The notes beneath the pieces are model-generated. The model saw only the letters and a list, made by a program, of their open reading frames with translations, had not been told where the DNA came from and ran no database searches. Shown here piece by piece: positions 43,508 through 51,516 of a DNA stretch of 57,249 nt; positions within the stretch are counted from its first letter, which is position 1; the number at the start of each line of letters is the position of its first letter. Position numbers and translations under genes: made by a program. The DNA comes from CAZOEL01 sp964578835 (lineage in GTDB: Bacteria > Desulfobacterota > Syntrophobacteria > Syntrophobacterales > Syntrophobacteraceae). The stretch lies in NCBI GenBank assembly GCA_964578835.1, contig CAZOEL010000044.1:1-57249 (forward strand). Direction: 5' to 3'.

Positions 43508-44485
43508 TTACCGGGATTGAAGCAATTTAGCGGCGTCTTTGGCGAAATAGGTAATTATGAGGTCCGCTCCCGCCCGACGGATGGAGGTCAAAGTCTCCAT
43601 TACAACCCTTTTTTCATCTATCCAGCCGCGCTCGGCAGCCGCTTTGATCATCGAATACTCACCGCTCACATTGTACGCCGCCAAAGGCCAGTCAAACTCA
43701 TCTTTAACCCTTCTCACGACGTCAAGATAGGGCAGAGCGGGCTTGACCATGACCATATCAGCCCCTTCTTCGATGTCCATAGCGACTTCCCGTAAGGCCT
43801 CATCTGTATTCGCGATGTCCATTTGGTATGAACGCCGGTCTCCAAACTGCGGGGCGGAATCGGCCGCCTCGCGAAACGGTCCGTAGAATGCCGAGCAGTA
43901 CTTGGCGGAATAAGCGATGATAGCGGTCTGATCGAAGGTGTTTTCGTCCAGAGCTTTTCTGATCGCGCCCACTCGCCCGTCCATCATATCGGAAGGCGCA
44001 ACGACGTCCGCCCCCGCCCGGGCGTGAGAGAGAGCTGTTTTAGCCAGAAGATTCAAGGTCCTGTCGTTGTCCACATCTTGGCCTCGCAAAAGCCCGCAAT
44101 GGCCGTGACTCGTGTATTCACAGAGGCAAACATCCGTTGCGACGATCAGATCCGGATATTTATCCTTGAGGGCTCGAACAGCGTTCTGTACGATTCCGTC
44201 TTCGGAATATGCTTCGCTGCCTCTGTCATCCTTTTCCGCGGGAAGCCCGAATAGAAGCACCGACGGAATCCCGAGCTTCACAACCGATGCAGCCTCCTCC
44301 AGCAGCGTGTCGATGGAAAGCTGAAAAACCCCCGGCATGGATGGAACCGGCGTCCTGACTCCTTTGCCATGCATCACGAAGAGCGGGTACATGAGTTGAT
44401 CGACAGTGAGGATGGTCTCTCGAACCATCCGCCGTAAACTCTCCGTTCGACGAAACCGTCTCGGACGGTACACGGGAAATCGCAT
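43508..44485 (-). CDS. hemB: Delta-aminolevulinic acid dehydratase (porphobilinogen synthase)
   Basis: A 325-residue cytoplasmic enzyme condensing two 5-aminolevulinate molecules to porphobilinogen. The Schiff-base lysines are in AIIAYSAKYCSAFYGPF and MVMVKPALPYLD. The zinc site DVCLCEYTSHGHC has its three cysteines, so a zinc-dependent enzyme is expected. PSDMMDGRVGAIRKAL and AAYNVSGEYSMIKAA are family segments. AAAGGAG lies 10 nt before the ATG. It is placed between ahbC and ahbD in one operon that thus covers early and late steps of tetrapyrrole synthesis; ahbA/B, cysG and hemA/L/C/D genes are not in this window. Confidence 0.96.
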   Translation of the reverse strand: MRFPVYRPRRFRRTESLRRMVRETILTVDQLMYPLFVMHGKGVRTPVPSMPGVFQLSIDTLLEEAASVVKLGIPSVLLFGLPAEKDDRGSEAYSEDGIVQNAVRALKDKYPDLIVATDVCLCEYTSHGHCGLLRGQDVDNDRTLNLLAKTALSHARAGADVVAPSDMMDGRVGAIRKALDENTFDQTAIIAYSAKYCSAFYGPFREAADSAPQFGDRRSYQMDIANTDEALREVAMDIEEGADMVMVKPALPYLDVVRRVKDEFDWPLAAYNVSGEYSMIKAAAERGWIDEKRVVMETLTSIRRAGADLIITYFAKDAAKLLQSR

Positions 44486-44536
44486 ACGATTGAGTCTCCT
44501 TTGGATTCAGCCGTCTGGCAAGGGTTGTGCTCGAAC

Positions 44537-45718
44537 CTATTTCGCAATCTCTTCGTCCGTTAGATAGCAGGCGGGATCCGGAGCCCACAAGTCTCCCGTC
44601 GCCGCTTCCGCTCTCACCCGGAAGTTGCCTCCGCAGACATCGAGCCAACGGCATCGAGCGCACCGGCCTTTGACATGGAGCTTCTTGTCCTTGAGGCGCA
44701 TCATGAGATCATCGGCCTCGTTAGTCCAGATCTTGCTGAAAGGACGCTCCCTCACATTTCCAAAGGAAAAATGGCGCCAGAACTGGTCCGCATGGACGCT
44801 TCCATCCCAGCTGATGCATCCGATTCCCCGTCCCGAACTGTTTCCCTCATTCATCTTGAGGAGCTCCATAACCTCACCGGCTCTGGGAGATCTTTCCCGC
44901 AGCATGCGCAGGTATAAATACGGTCCGTCCGCATGATTGTCAACGGTGAGAACCTCTTTGGGCTTTCCTCTCTGATGGAGATCAATGGTCCTATTGATGA
45001 TGAGATCGACAGCAGCCCTGGTCTCTTCATGAGAAAGATCTTCTTTCATGAGCTTGCTGCCCCTGCCCGCATAGACCAGATGATAGAAACAAACCCTGGG
45101 GATGTCATGCTTTTCGAGAAGATCGAAAATGGGTGAAATCTCTCCGGCATTCAGGCGGTTCATGGTGAAGCGCAATCCGACTTTGATTCCCGCCTCCTGG
45201 CAAGCTGAAATGCCGTCAAGAGCCATCTTGAAAGCTCCCTTGACGCCTCTGAACCTGTCGTTGACTTCGTCCAGTCCGTCCAGGCTTATGCCGACATAGG
45301 ACAAGCCGATATTCTTGAGGCGCTGCGCCACATCGGGCGTGATCAAGGTGCCGTTGGTGGAGATCACCGCGCGCATTCCCTTTTCGACCGCGTAAGCGGC
45401 CAGCTCCGTAAGATCGGGCCGCATCAGGGGCTCGCCTCCCGAGAAAAGCATTACGGGGCTGCCGAATGCCGCGAGGTCTTCGATCACCCTCTTGCCTTCC
45501 TCGGTGGACAATTCATCGGGGAACACCTGATCCTTGGCGTGAGCATAGCAATGAACGCACTTCAAATTACAGCGCCGTGTGATATTCCAGACGACCACGG
45601 GCTTCTTGTCCTCTGAAAACTGGAGCAGATGGGAGGGCAAACGACCGCTGTGCCGGCCGTAGCGCAGAGCGTCCGAAGGCTCCACAGTTCCGCAATATAG
45701 TTTGGATATTCCTATCAT
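44537..45718 (-). CDS. ahbC: Radical SAM 12,18-didecarboxysiroheme deacetylase AhbC
   Basis: A 393-residue radical SAM enzyme of the alternative heme pathway that removes two acetate side chains of didecarboxysiroheme to give Fe-coproporphyrin III. The N-terminus MIGISKLYCGTVEPSDALRY and the 4Fe-4S motif CNLKCVHCYAH are characteristic of AhbC, with SAM-binding FSGGEPLMRP. C-terminal cysteines GCISWDG and GRCARCRWLDVCGGN form a second cluster site. The related NirJ acts in heme d1 synthesis; absence of other nir genes and the hemB-ahbD neighbours favour AhbC. It lies 21 nt after the ClpX-like gene stop, so it is probably cotranscribed with it. Confidence 0.92.
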   Translation of the reverse strand: MIGISKLYCGTVEPSDALRYGRHSGRLPSHLLQFSEDKKPVVVWNITRRCNLKCVHCYAHAKDQVFPDELSTEEGKRVIEDLAAFGSPVMLFSGGEPLMRPDLTELAAYAVEKGMRAVISTNGTLITPDVAQRLKNIGLSYVGISLDGLDEVNDRFRGVKGAFKMALDGISACQEAGIKVGLRFTMNRLNAGEISPIFDLLEKHDIPRVCFYHLVYAGRGSKLMKEDLSHEETRAAVDLIINRTIDLHQRGKPKEVLTVDNHADGPYLYLRMLRERSPRAGEVMELLKMNEGNSSGRGIGCISWDGSVHADQFWRHFSFGNVRERPFSKIWTNEADDLMMRLKDKKLHVKGRCARCRWLDVCGGNFRVRAEAATGDLWAPDPACYLTDEEIAK

Positions 45719-45739
45719 GGTTTCGTCTTTCTTCCCTTG

Positions 45740-47521
45740 TTAAGACTCTTTGTTGATCTCCGGGGCATTGAAAGGGTACTTGCGATAGCTGTCTCGAATC
45801 AGCTCTTCGAGGTATAGATCGGGGTGCGCGACTGAATTCCTGGGCAAGATGAATTGAGTCTGCCCCGTACGCTCGGACACAAGCTTAAAGCCGTAATCGT
45901 AATCGCGAGAGACCTCGCTGCAAATGGAGGCTGCCGACGCGCCCTTGCGCAAGGCCTGCACGATGATCTCGTTGACGGCTTCTTCATTAAAATGAACCTT
46001 GAAGCCATGCTTCTCGTGAAAATTGTCTTCGAAAACCATAATCTGATTGTAGAGCAGGATAACTTCATCAAAAATGCTCTCGATCGTCAGGTCCGTTCGA
46101 AGATGGTGGTCCAAGACGAGCTCGATCCGCTCGGGAGTGAACACCAGAGGATAAGTTTCCACATAATGCTTCTTCCTCTTGGCCACCAGCTCGCGAATCA
46201 GCTGTTTTTCCTTGTTCAGGATATTCTGATAGTTGATCAGTCTTTCCGAATCATTCGGATTGGCTAAGAGACGCTCCAACTCGCCGGCGGGGTCAATAAC
46301 GACTTCCCTGGTAACGACAAAAAAGCGGATTTCTGTTGAAGGCAGAGTCTTCTCAAAGGGTAGAAGCACTTTTTCTATGACGCTCACCAGTCCGCGCGCT
46401 CCGGTTTTTTCTTCATAAGCCATTTCGGCAAGGAGATGAAGAGCATCTTCTTCGAATTTGACGTCTATGCCATAGCTTCGGAAATCCTCTTTTTTTCCAA
46501 GTATAATCGGATTGTTCGGATTTCTCAATATCTCGAATAAGTCATCGACTTCCAAATGGCTGAGCATGGCCAAAACGGGCAACCGCCCGATGAACTCGCT
46601 CTCGAAGCCAAACGTGATCAAATCTTCGGCTTTGGTGTATTTGAGAAAAGTCGTATCATCCCCCTTGCTCTTGATTTCAGCGCCAAAACCGATTCCCTGC
46701 TTTTGGACGCGCCTCTTCACAATGGGAGCAAGGCCATTGAAGGCGCCACTCATGATAAAGAGTATATTCTTTGTATTAACAGTGCGTTTATCGCGCTTGC
46801 CGGTCTTGCGATACTGCTCGATAGCCTGAAGCTGCGAGATGGGATCGTGCGCAACCTTGAGATCGACTTCCGTCTCCTCCATGGGCTTGAGGAGCGCGCG
46901 CTGCACGCCCGCCCGAGAGACGTCGATGCCGATGATGTTGTCGGAGGAGGCGATCTTGTCGATTTCATCGATATAGATGATTCCGAACTGCGCCAGCTCA
47001 ATATCCTCCCCGGCCTGAACGACAAGCTCTCTAACCAGATCTTCAACGTCTCCGCCGACATAGCCCGTTTCACTGAACTTCGTAGCATCTCCCTTTACGA
47101 ACGGCACCCCAAGTTTTTGAGCGATAAGCTTGACCAGGTAAGTCTTGCCGACTCCCGTGGGACCGGTGAGTAGAATATTGTTCTTAATACGACCCACCAT
47201 GCTTTCGCTGCCCGAGCGCCCCTTGCTGTGCTGATATTTGATGCGGTTGTAGTGCGTACAAATCTTTGTGGCGAGCACAGCCTTCGCTTCGTCTTGCTTG
47301 ATGACGTACTGGTTGAGATAATTCTCCAGTTCTTCAGGCTTCATGTCGAATTTGATCTTTTCGACTCCACTCGACTTCTTCTGTTCATCGGGAGATTCTC
47401 GAGTCTGAGACATCATAGGAGAGATCACCTTGATCCTGTATCCGTATTTTTTAGATAAGTATTCACTCAGTTCCTTCTCGAGCTCCTCCTGATTAGGAAC
47501 CTTGTGGTATTCGTCAGCCAT
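45740..47521 (-). CDS. ClpX-like AAA+ protein without zinc finger, with a long C-terminal extension
   Basis: A 593-residue AAA+ protein. Walker A GPTGVGKTYLVK (Lys126), pore loop GYVGGDVEDLV, Walker B IIYIDEIDKIA and the segment EFIGRLPVLAML match ClpX. The loop IGFGAE (residues about 277-282), which in ClpX docks on ClpP, is kept. The N-terminal Cys4 zinc-binding domain of ClpX is missing, replaced by about 70 residues of another kind, and about 180 residues follow the AAA+ core. Start at ATG 47521 with AAGGA 7 nt upstream, 50-60 nt after the probable transcription start. First gene of the ahbC-hemB-ahbD operon and divergent from a Lon-like AAA+ gene. A true ClpX or HslU would look different. 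Confidence 0.88.
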   Translation of the reverse strand: MADEYHKVPNQEELEKELSEYLSKKYGYRIKVISPMMSQTRESPDEQKKSSGVEKIKFDMKPEELENYLNQYVIKQDEAKAVLATKICTHYNRIKYQHSKGRSGSESMVGRIKNNILLTGPTGVGKTYLVKLIAQKLGVPFVKGDATKFSETGYVGGDVEDLVRELVVQAGEDIELAQFGIIYIDEIDKIASSDNIIGIDVSRAGVQRALLKPMEETEVDLKVAHDPISQLQAIEQYRKTGKRDKRTVNTKNILFIMSGAFNGLAPIVKRRVQKQGIGFGAEIKSKGDDTTFLKYTKAEDLITFGFESEFIGRLPVLAMLSHLEVDDLFEILRNPNNPIILGKKEDFRSYGIDVKFEEDALHLLAEMAYEEKTGARGLVSVIEKVLLPFEKTLPSTEIRFFVVTREVVIDPAGELERLLANPNDSERLINYQNILNKEKQLIRELVAKRKKHYVETYPLVFTPERIELVLDHHLRTDLTIESIFDEVILLYNQIMVFEDNFHEKHGFKVHFNEEAVNEIIVQALRKGASAASICSEVSRDYDYGFKLVSERTGQTQFILPRNSVAHPDLYLEELIRDSYRKYPFNAPEINKES

Positions 47522-47582
47522 TAGAGTATCCTTTTGGAATATGTCTGTAAAGCATTGCGGGAGCTTCAATCGATTCTCATAT

Positions 47583-47610
47583 AGTATAACTCCTTATCTC
47601 CCCTTTTCAA
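47583..47610 (-). promoter_or_regulatory. Sigma70-type promoter of the ClpX-like/heme operon
   Basis: On the minus strand TTGAAA (47610-47605) and TATACT (47588-47583) are 16 nt apart. Transcription would start near 47576, leaving a 5' leader of about 55 nt before the ATG at 47521. Confidence 0.65.
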
Positions 47611-47675
47611 CCCGACCCCTTCCATCCAGAGCAGAAGCCTACGGACATGCAAATAACCGTCGAACATAACGAAGA

Positions 47676-47804
47676 CGCCAGCCCCCTTTCTGCCAGCATA
47701 AGAACTGCCGCCTGGGCGCATTGCCAGAAAGAGGGTAAAGAATTGCCAAGCCCACAAGGGGCTGGCGCATTGCAACTCTTTGCGCGACGCTTCGCCCCTT
47801 TTTT
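47676..47804 (+). promoter_or_regulatory. Possible attenuator or small RNA with mutually exclusive hairpins
   Basis: CGCCAGCCCC (47676-47685) pairs with GGGGCTGGCG (47758-47767), and CTTTCTG (47686-47692) with CAGAAAG (47725-47731). The segment at 47758 can instead pair as GGGGC-TG-GCGC with GCGC and GCCCC (47794-47798), directly followed by six T (47799-47804), as in a terminator. GGCGCATTGC is repeated directly at 47715 and 47764. The rest of 47522-48102 contains the promoter above and no gene I can support. Confidence 0.4.
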
Positions 47805-48102
47805 CAAACGCTCTTCAGCCGTCTTTTTTCCCGGACTCCTGAAAAGTGAGGTTTATATGCAATGCGGAGGTACTTATATAAATATTATACCCTTTGTGAA
47901 TTCCGAGGCCGTTTGGAGCCTTGGAGAGTCAGGGAGGGAAATGGACTTGATCACGCGGCGGACAACCATATTCCTTTGGGCGCGCCTTCTCAGATAGAGA
48001 AGCCGACAAATAGAGCATTGAATGGCTGGGTCATAAAGCTCGGCAGGATCGGGTATTTCGATCCTTGTCTTCATATAGTCTTTTGTTTAAGGAGTGTAAA
48101 AC

Positions 48103-50334
48103 ATGTTCCCCGTTGAAATCTATCATCATATCTTGAGCAGTCTGCCGGTTCCCTCAGAGCTTGGCCAAAAGAAGGTGTTGAGCACCCTCAATGCGTTAGT
48201 GACGCAAAGGATCGCCCCATACTTCAGAAACAGAAGAGGAACGGACCTTATTCAGCTTGCGCAGGTCAAGCAAAACTTCGCTTTTCAGCGACTTGAAGAT
48301 GAGCGGAATCAGATAAAAACTTTAACGCTGCTAACCCGAGCCGGATATTCCTGGGATATCCGCATTCACGAGCGCTTTTTCGATTACCTCGCCTTCGTTA
48401 TTCCCCACAAGCCAGAGCTTTCCCTGGTGGATGGAAATGTCGAAGAAAGAAAGATAATGGCGCTATCCGAGTTCTTCCTTCGTCACAACATCGAGCACAT
48501 GCTCTACCCGGAGACCAGTGAAATCGATCTCATCCATTCCGATATCGAATTCGCATTGAGATGGAAAAGCGACGATCCAACAGCATATCTGATGCTTCGT
48601 AGCGCGCTCGGAGACGAAATGAACGGGGTATGTGGAAAGAGCTACCTGGAATTGTTGGATAGCGCGGAACAAGGAAAGATGGACAATGAGGTCATTGAAC
48701 GAATCATGAGCAGGTACGCCTTAATCTTGAGCGATCTGCCAGAAGACCTCCTCGAAGCAGTCTATCCCTCTTTGGATAAGGATCTCAAAACCCTTGTTCT
48801 TGGAGAATGCTACCGAAGCGTAAGAACGGAATCCAATTCGCTCACTCAAAGAGCTTCAAGCCTGAAGAAAATAGTGCGTCTTTTCTCCTTGCCTGCTGCA
48901 GGAAGTATGGTTCAACCCACCGAAATCTTTGACGCTTTCAGGAGAAGATGGGGAATAGAAGCTTTATTCCGCGAGCTCGATATTTCTCAGGCGGACCTGC
49001 GCTCAAACACGGATGATCTATACGAGATGCTGAAAAAGCGGATCAAAGCCGATCAATCGGCGTCCAAGCGCCCCCACACAATTATTACTTCCGCTAATAT
49101 CTCAACCCAAAACAGGAGCTCAGTCGTAAATAACCCGCCGAAGAGCCTCAAAGAGCGCATTGAAGATGCGCGAAATGATCCGCTGATTCCCCAGGCGGTC
49201 ATCGATCTAATAGACAAGAACAAGCAGAATTCGGCGGGCCAGAGCGGAGCAAAATACGCTGAGCTCATCGATGTCCTGCTGGCGCTTCCCTGGGGAAAGT
49301 TTCAAGATATTTCGATCTCTCCTGAGGAGTTCGAAGAAGGTCTCAACCGGAGCCATTATGGTCTTAGAAAACCGAAGGAGATCATCTGCGATTTTTTCGC
49401 CAATCTGATCTGGCGCTATCGCCACTACAGGGATGATGGCAGCCTGAATTGGAGCAGGAATGGGAGCGCGCTTCTTTTTGTCGGACCGCCCGGCGTCGGC
49501 AAAACGTCTCTGGCCATTTCAATTGCTAAGACCCTTGGCATTCCATACCACAAGATTTCTCTGGGCGGCATGCGGGATGAGTCCGACATCCGAGGCTATG
49601 GCTTCACTTACGAAGGATCAAAGCCTGGACCCATTGTTCAGGGACTGATCAAGATGAAGATCATGAACGGAATGTTCATCCTTGACGAAGTCGACAAAAC
49701 AGAGCGCTCCGCCATCTCAACCCTTCTTGAAATCCTTGATCCCGAGCAAAACCATCTGTTCCACGACAAGTACACCCAGACCTCGGTCGATATCGATTTA
49801 TCCAACTGCCATTTCATTCTTACCGCGAACAGCTTGGAAACAGTACCTCCGGCGGTTTTGGACCGGTGCGACATTATCTTTCTGAACCGGTACAGTATCG
49901 AAGAAAAAATAGCCATCGCCCGAGAGCATCTCGTAAAGCAGGTGCGTCGAAGGTATATGATAGGAGAGGACGAAATTTTCTTCGATCCGGCATCGGAGAG
50001 CGATCTTCTCCGCTATCTGATCAAAGGTTATACCTCCGAGGCGGGAGTGAGAGACCTCGAGCGCGTTATTAGAAGCCTGTTTCTTCGGATTCATCGCAAA
50101 GAAATCATTGCAAACGGGCGACCCTACGTGAGCATCACTCGAGAAGGAATTGAGGATTACATGGAGGATCCGATCCACCGCCGACTTCAAAAGGAGCGCG
50201 CAGACACCGACGACCTGATGGGCCTTGAAGCTTCCGTAGAGATGGATATGAGCTCTCTCATTCCTCTGAAAGTAGCTCCTATGAGAGAATACGGCGAAAG
50301 AAACGACAATTGGCGCAAACGATCGAGAATGTGA
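48103..50334 (+). CDS. Lon-like AAA+ protein lacking the protease domain
   Basis: A 743-residue protein. Residues about 1-345 are helical and do not resemble the Lon substrate-binding domain; about 345-680 match the Lon AAA+ module: LIDVLLALPWGKF, Walker A GPPGVGKTS (Lys467), the Lon-specific LGGMRDESDIRGYGFTY, Walker B MFILDEVDK, sensor-1 FILTANSLETVPPAVLDR and sensor-2 YTSEAGVRDLERVIR. In Lon a 200-residue Ser-Lys protease follows; here only about 70 residues remain, with no catalytic Ser motif, so it is a chaperone- or remodelling-type ATPase. Divergent from the ClpX-like gene. AAGGAG lies about 8 nt before the ATG. Confidence 0.9.
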   Translation: MFPVEIYHHILSSLPVPSELGQKKVLSTLNALVTQRIAPYFRNRRGTDLIQLAQVKQNFAFQRLEDERNQIKTLTLLTRAGYSWDIRIHERFFDYLAFVIPHKPELSLVDGNVEERKIMALSEFFLRHNIEHMLYPETSEIDLIHSDIEFALRWKSDDPTAYLMLRSALGDEMNGVCGKSYLELLDSAEQGKMDNEVIERIMSRYALILSDLPEDLLEAVYPSLDKDLKTLVLGECYRSVRTESNSLTQRASSLKKIVRLFSLPAAGSMVQPTEIFDAFRRRWGIEALFRELDISQADLRSNTDDLYEMLKKRIKADQSASKRPHTIITSANISTQNRSSVVNNPPKSLKERIEDARNDPLIPQAVIDLIDKNKQNSAGQSGAKYAELIDVLLALPWGKFQDISISPEEFEEGLNRSHYGLRKPKEIICDFFANLIWRYRHYRDDGSLNWSRNGSALLFVGPPGVGKTSLAISIAKTLGIPYHKISLGGMRDESDIRGYGFTYEGSKPGPIVQGLIKMKIMNGMFILDEVDKTERSAISTLLEILDPEQNHLFHDKYTQTSVDIDLSNCHFILTANSLETVPPAVLDRCDIIFLNRYSIEEKIAIAREHLVKQVRRRYMIGEDEIFFDPASESDLLRYLIKGYTSEAGVRDLERVIRSLFLRIHRKEIIANGRPYVSITREGIEDYMEDPIHRRLQKERADTDDLMGLEASVEMDMSSLIPLKVAPMREYGERNDNWRKRSRM

Positions 50335-50522
50335 CCTTATCGAGAGGAAGCGTTTTTTGTGCGGTTTATTTTTAGAGAATTTGGTTCGCAGCATTGTTTA
50401 TTTCTGCTATAAGAATAGCAAACGTATACACTATAACAGATTTTATATACAGAGTTTTTTATTTTACCACGGATCCCAAAGAATGAATCCGGAGGTTGCT
50501 CAGACAATCAGGAGTGAAATAG

Positions 50523-51218
50523 ATGGTGCAGCTAAGAGTCATCAAGGGGGGAAAAACTGAGGGGAATTGCGAGTGTTCCAATGTCAGACTATTCAGCGCC
50601 TATTCGCTTGTTGACAACTACCAGGGAAGAGACAGCGTGAGATTCAACTGGATATACCTTGAAAGGGAGGCGCCAGTTGCATCCTACGAGCAGCTAATAG
50701 GAGATTACAAGTGCATCGACGAGAGAGTAAGACCCTATTTTGAAGAATACGTAAAGGAGCTCTTCACCGAAGAAGAAATCGAAATGCTGAGATCGTACTT
50801 GTTTGAATCTAAGGGAGCGGTTCTTCAAGTTAACGAAGAGCCAGTGCCCGCAATGAGCGTTTTTGTGCCCATGCCATATCAGGGAATGCCTCCGGGGTCT
50901 GGGAGAGGCTTCTACTATCTCTCTGAAAACAAACAATGCGAATTGCCTTTCCGGGCTGCGGCTTACTTCGATCTCCGAAACTGTCCGGCAAGCATTGCTC
51001 TTCAGCATGAGTCAAAGAAGAGCGGGTGCATCTTTCTTCAGCAGGCCTTACACCAGATGGGCCTCTCCGATCACATGAGCAAAGAGCAACTAGAGCGCGC
51101 GGTTGAGGCGATCTACGATTCTCATGGTTTATTTGTTGAGCGGGGCAAGACAAGAGATGAAAGAATGAAAGAGCGCGCACCGCTTGGAAAGGGCGATTGC
51201 TCGCCTCTGCTTGAATAA
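50523..51218 (+). CDS. Hypothetical protein, 231 residues
   Basis: No family recognised. AGGAG lies 8 nt before the ATG. The protein is soluble, acidic in the middle (EEYVKELFTEEEIEMLRSYL), with a Met/Pro-rich segment (PMPYQGMPPGSGRGFYYLSE) and a helical C-terminus (LERAVEAIYDSHGLFVERG). There is a CxC pair near the N-terminus (NCECSN). It lies 190 nt after the Lon-like gene and before the PEP-synthase-like gene on the same strand. Its job is probably linked to these, but nothing in the sequence tells how. Confidence 0.7.
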   Translation: MVQLRVIKGGKTEGNCECSNVRLFSAYSLVDNYQGRDSVRFNWIYLEREAPVASYEQLIGDYKCIDERVRPYFEEYVKELFTEEEIEMLRSYLFESKGAVLQVNEEPVPAMSVFVPMPYQGMPPGSGRGFYYLSENKQCELPFRAAAYFDLRNCPASIALQHESKKSGCIFLQQALHQMGLSDHMSKEQLERAVEAIYDSHGLFVERGKTRDERMKERAPLGKGDCSPLLE

Positions 51219-51250
51219 TGCGCGATTGGCCGAAAACCTTTTGAATGGAC

Positions 51251-51282
51251 GCGCGGCTGCTATTTTCACAAAGCAGCCGCGC
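51251..51282 (+). other. Strong GC-rich hairpin after the 231-residue gene
   Basis: GCGCGGCTGCT (51251-51261) pairs perfectly with AGCAGCCGCGC (51272-51282) around a ten-base loop. There is no U-tract on either strand, so it is not a typical intrinsic terminator; it may protect an mRNA 3' end or assist a Rho-dependent stop. Confidence 0.55.
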
Positions 51283-51516
51283 CCCTCCCTCGCAAGCAAA
51301 AAGAGAAAGAGACATCAACTGCAATCTTCGCCAAACGTTTTCCTCCTTTCTTAAAATGATTTTCCAAAAGCCATTCTTGAAGCTATTATCATCACGGCAT
51401 ATTATAAGAGCTCAGGGACGTCTGAGGGCATATAGGATCAATCGGATGGATTCGCATGGCCCATAAGCGCATGAGTATGGTCCGGTCTGCTTCAACCATG
51501 AGCGAGGTATATCGAC

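Noticed and set aside
47647..47997. A 116-codon plus-strand frame in the gap between the AAA+ genes
   Set aside because: No ribosome-binding site and no protein-like features; it covers the inverted repeats, so the region is better read as a regulatory or RNA element.
50483..50560. A 25-codon ORF with GGAGG-like sequence overlapping the start of the 231-residue gene
   Set aside because: Too short to support and its GGAGG lies inside the ORF, not before it.
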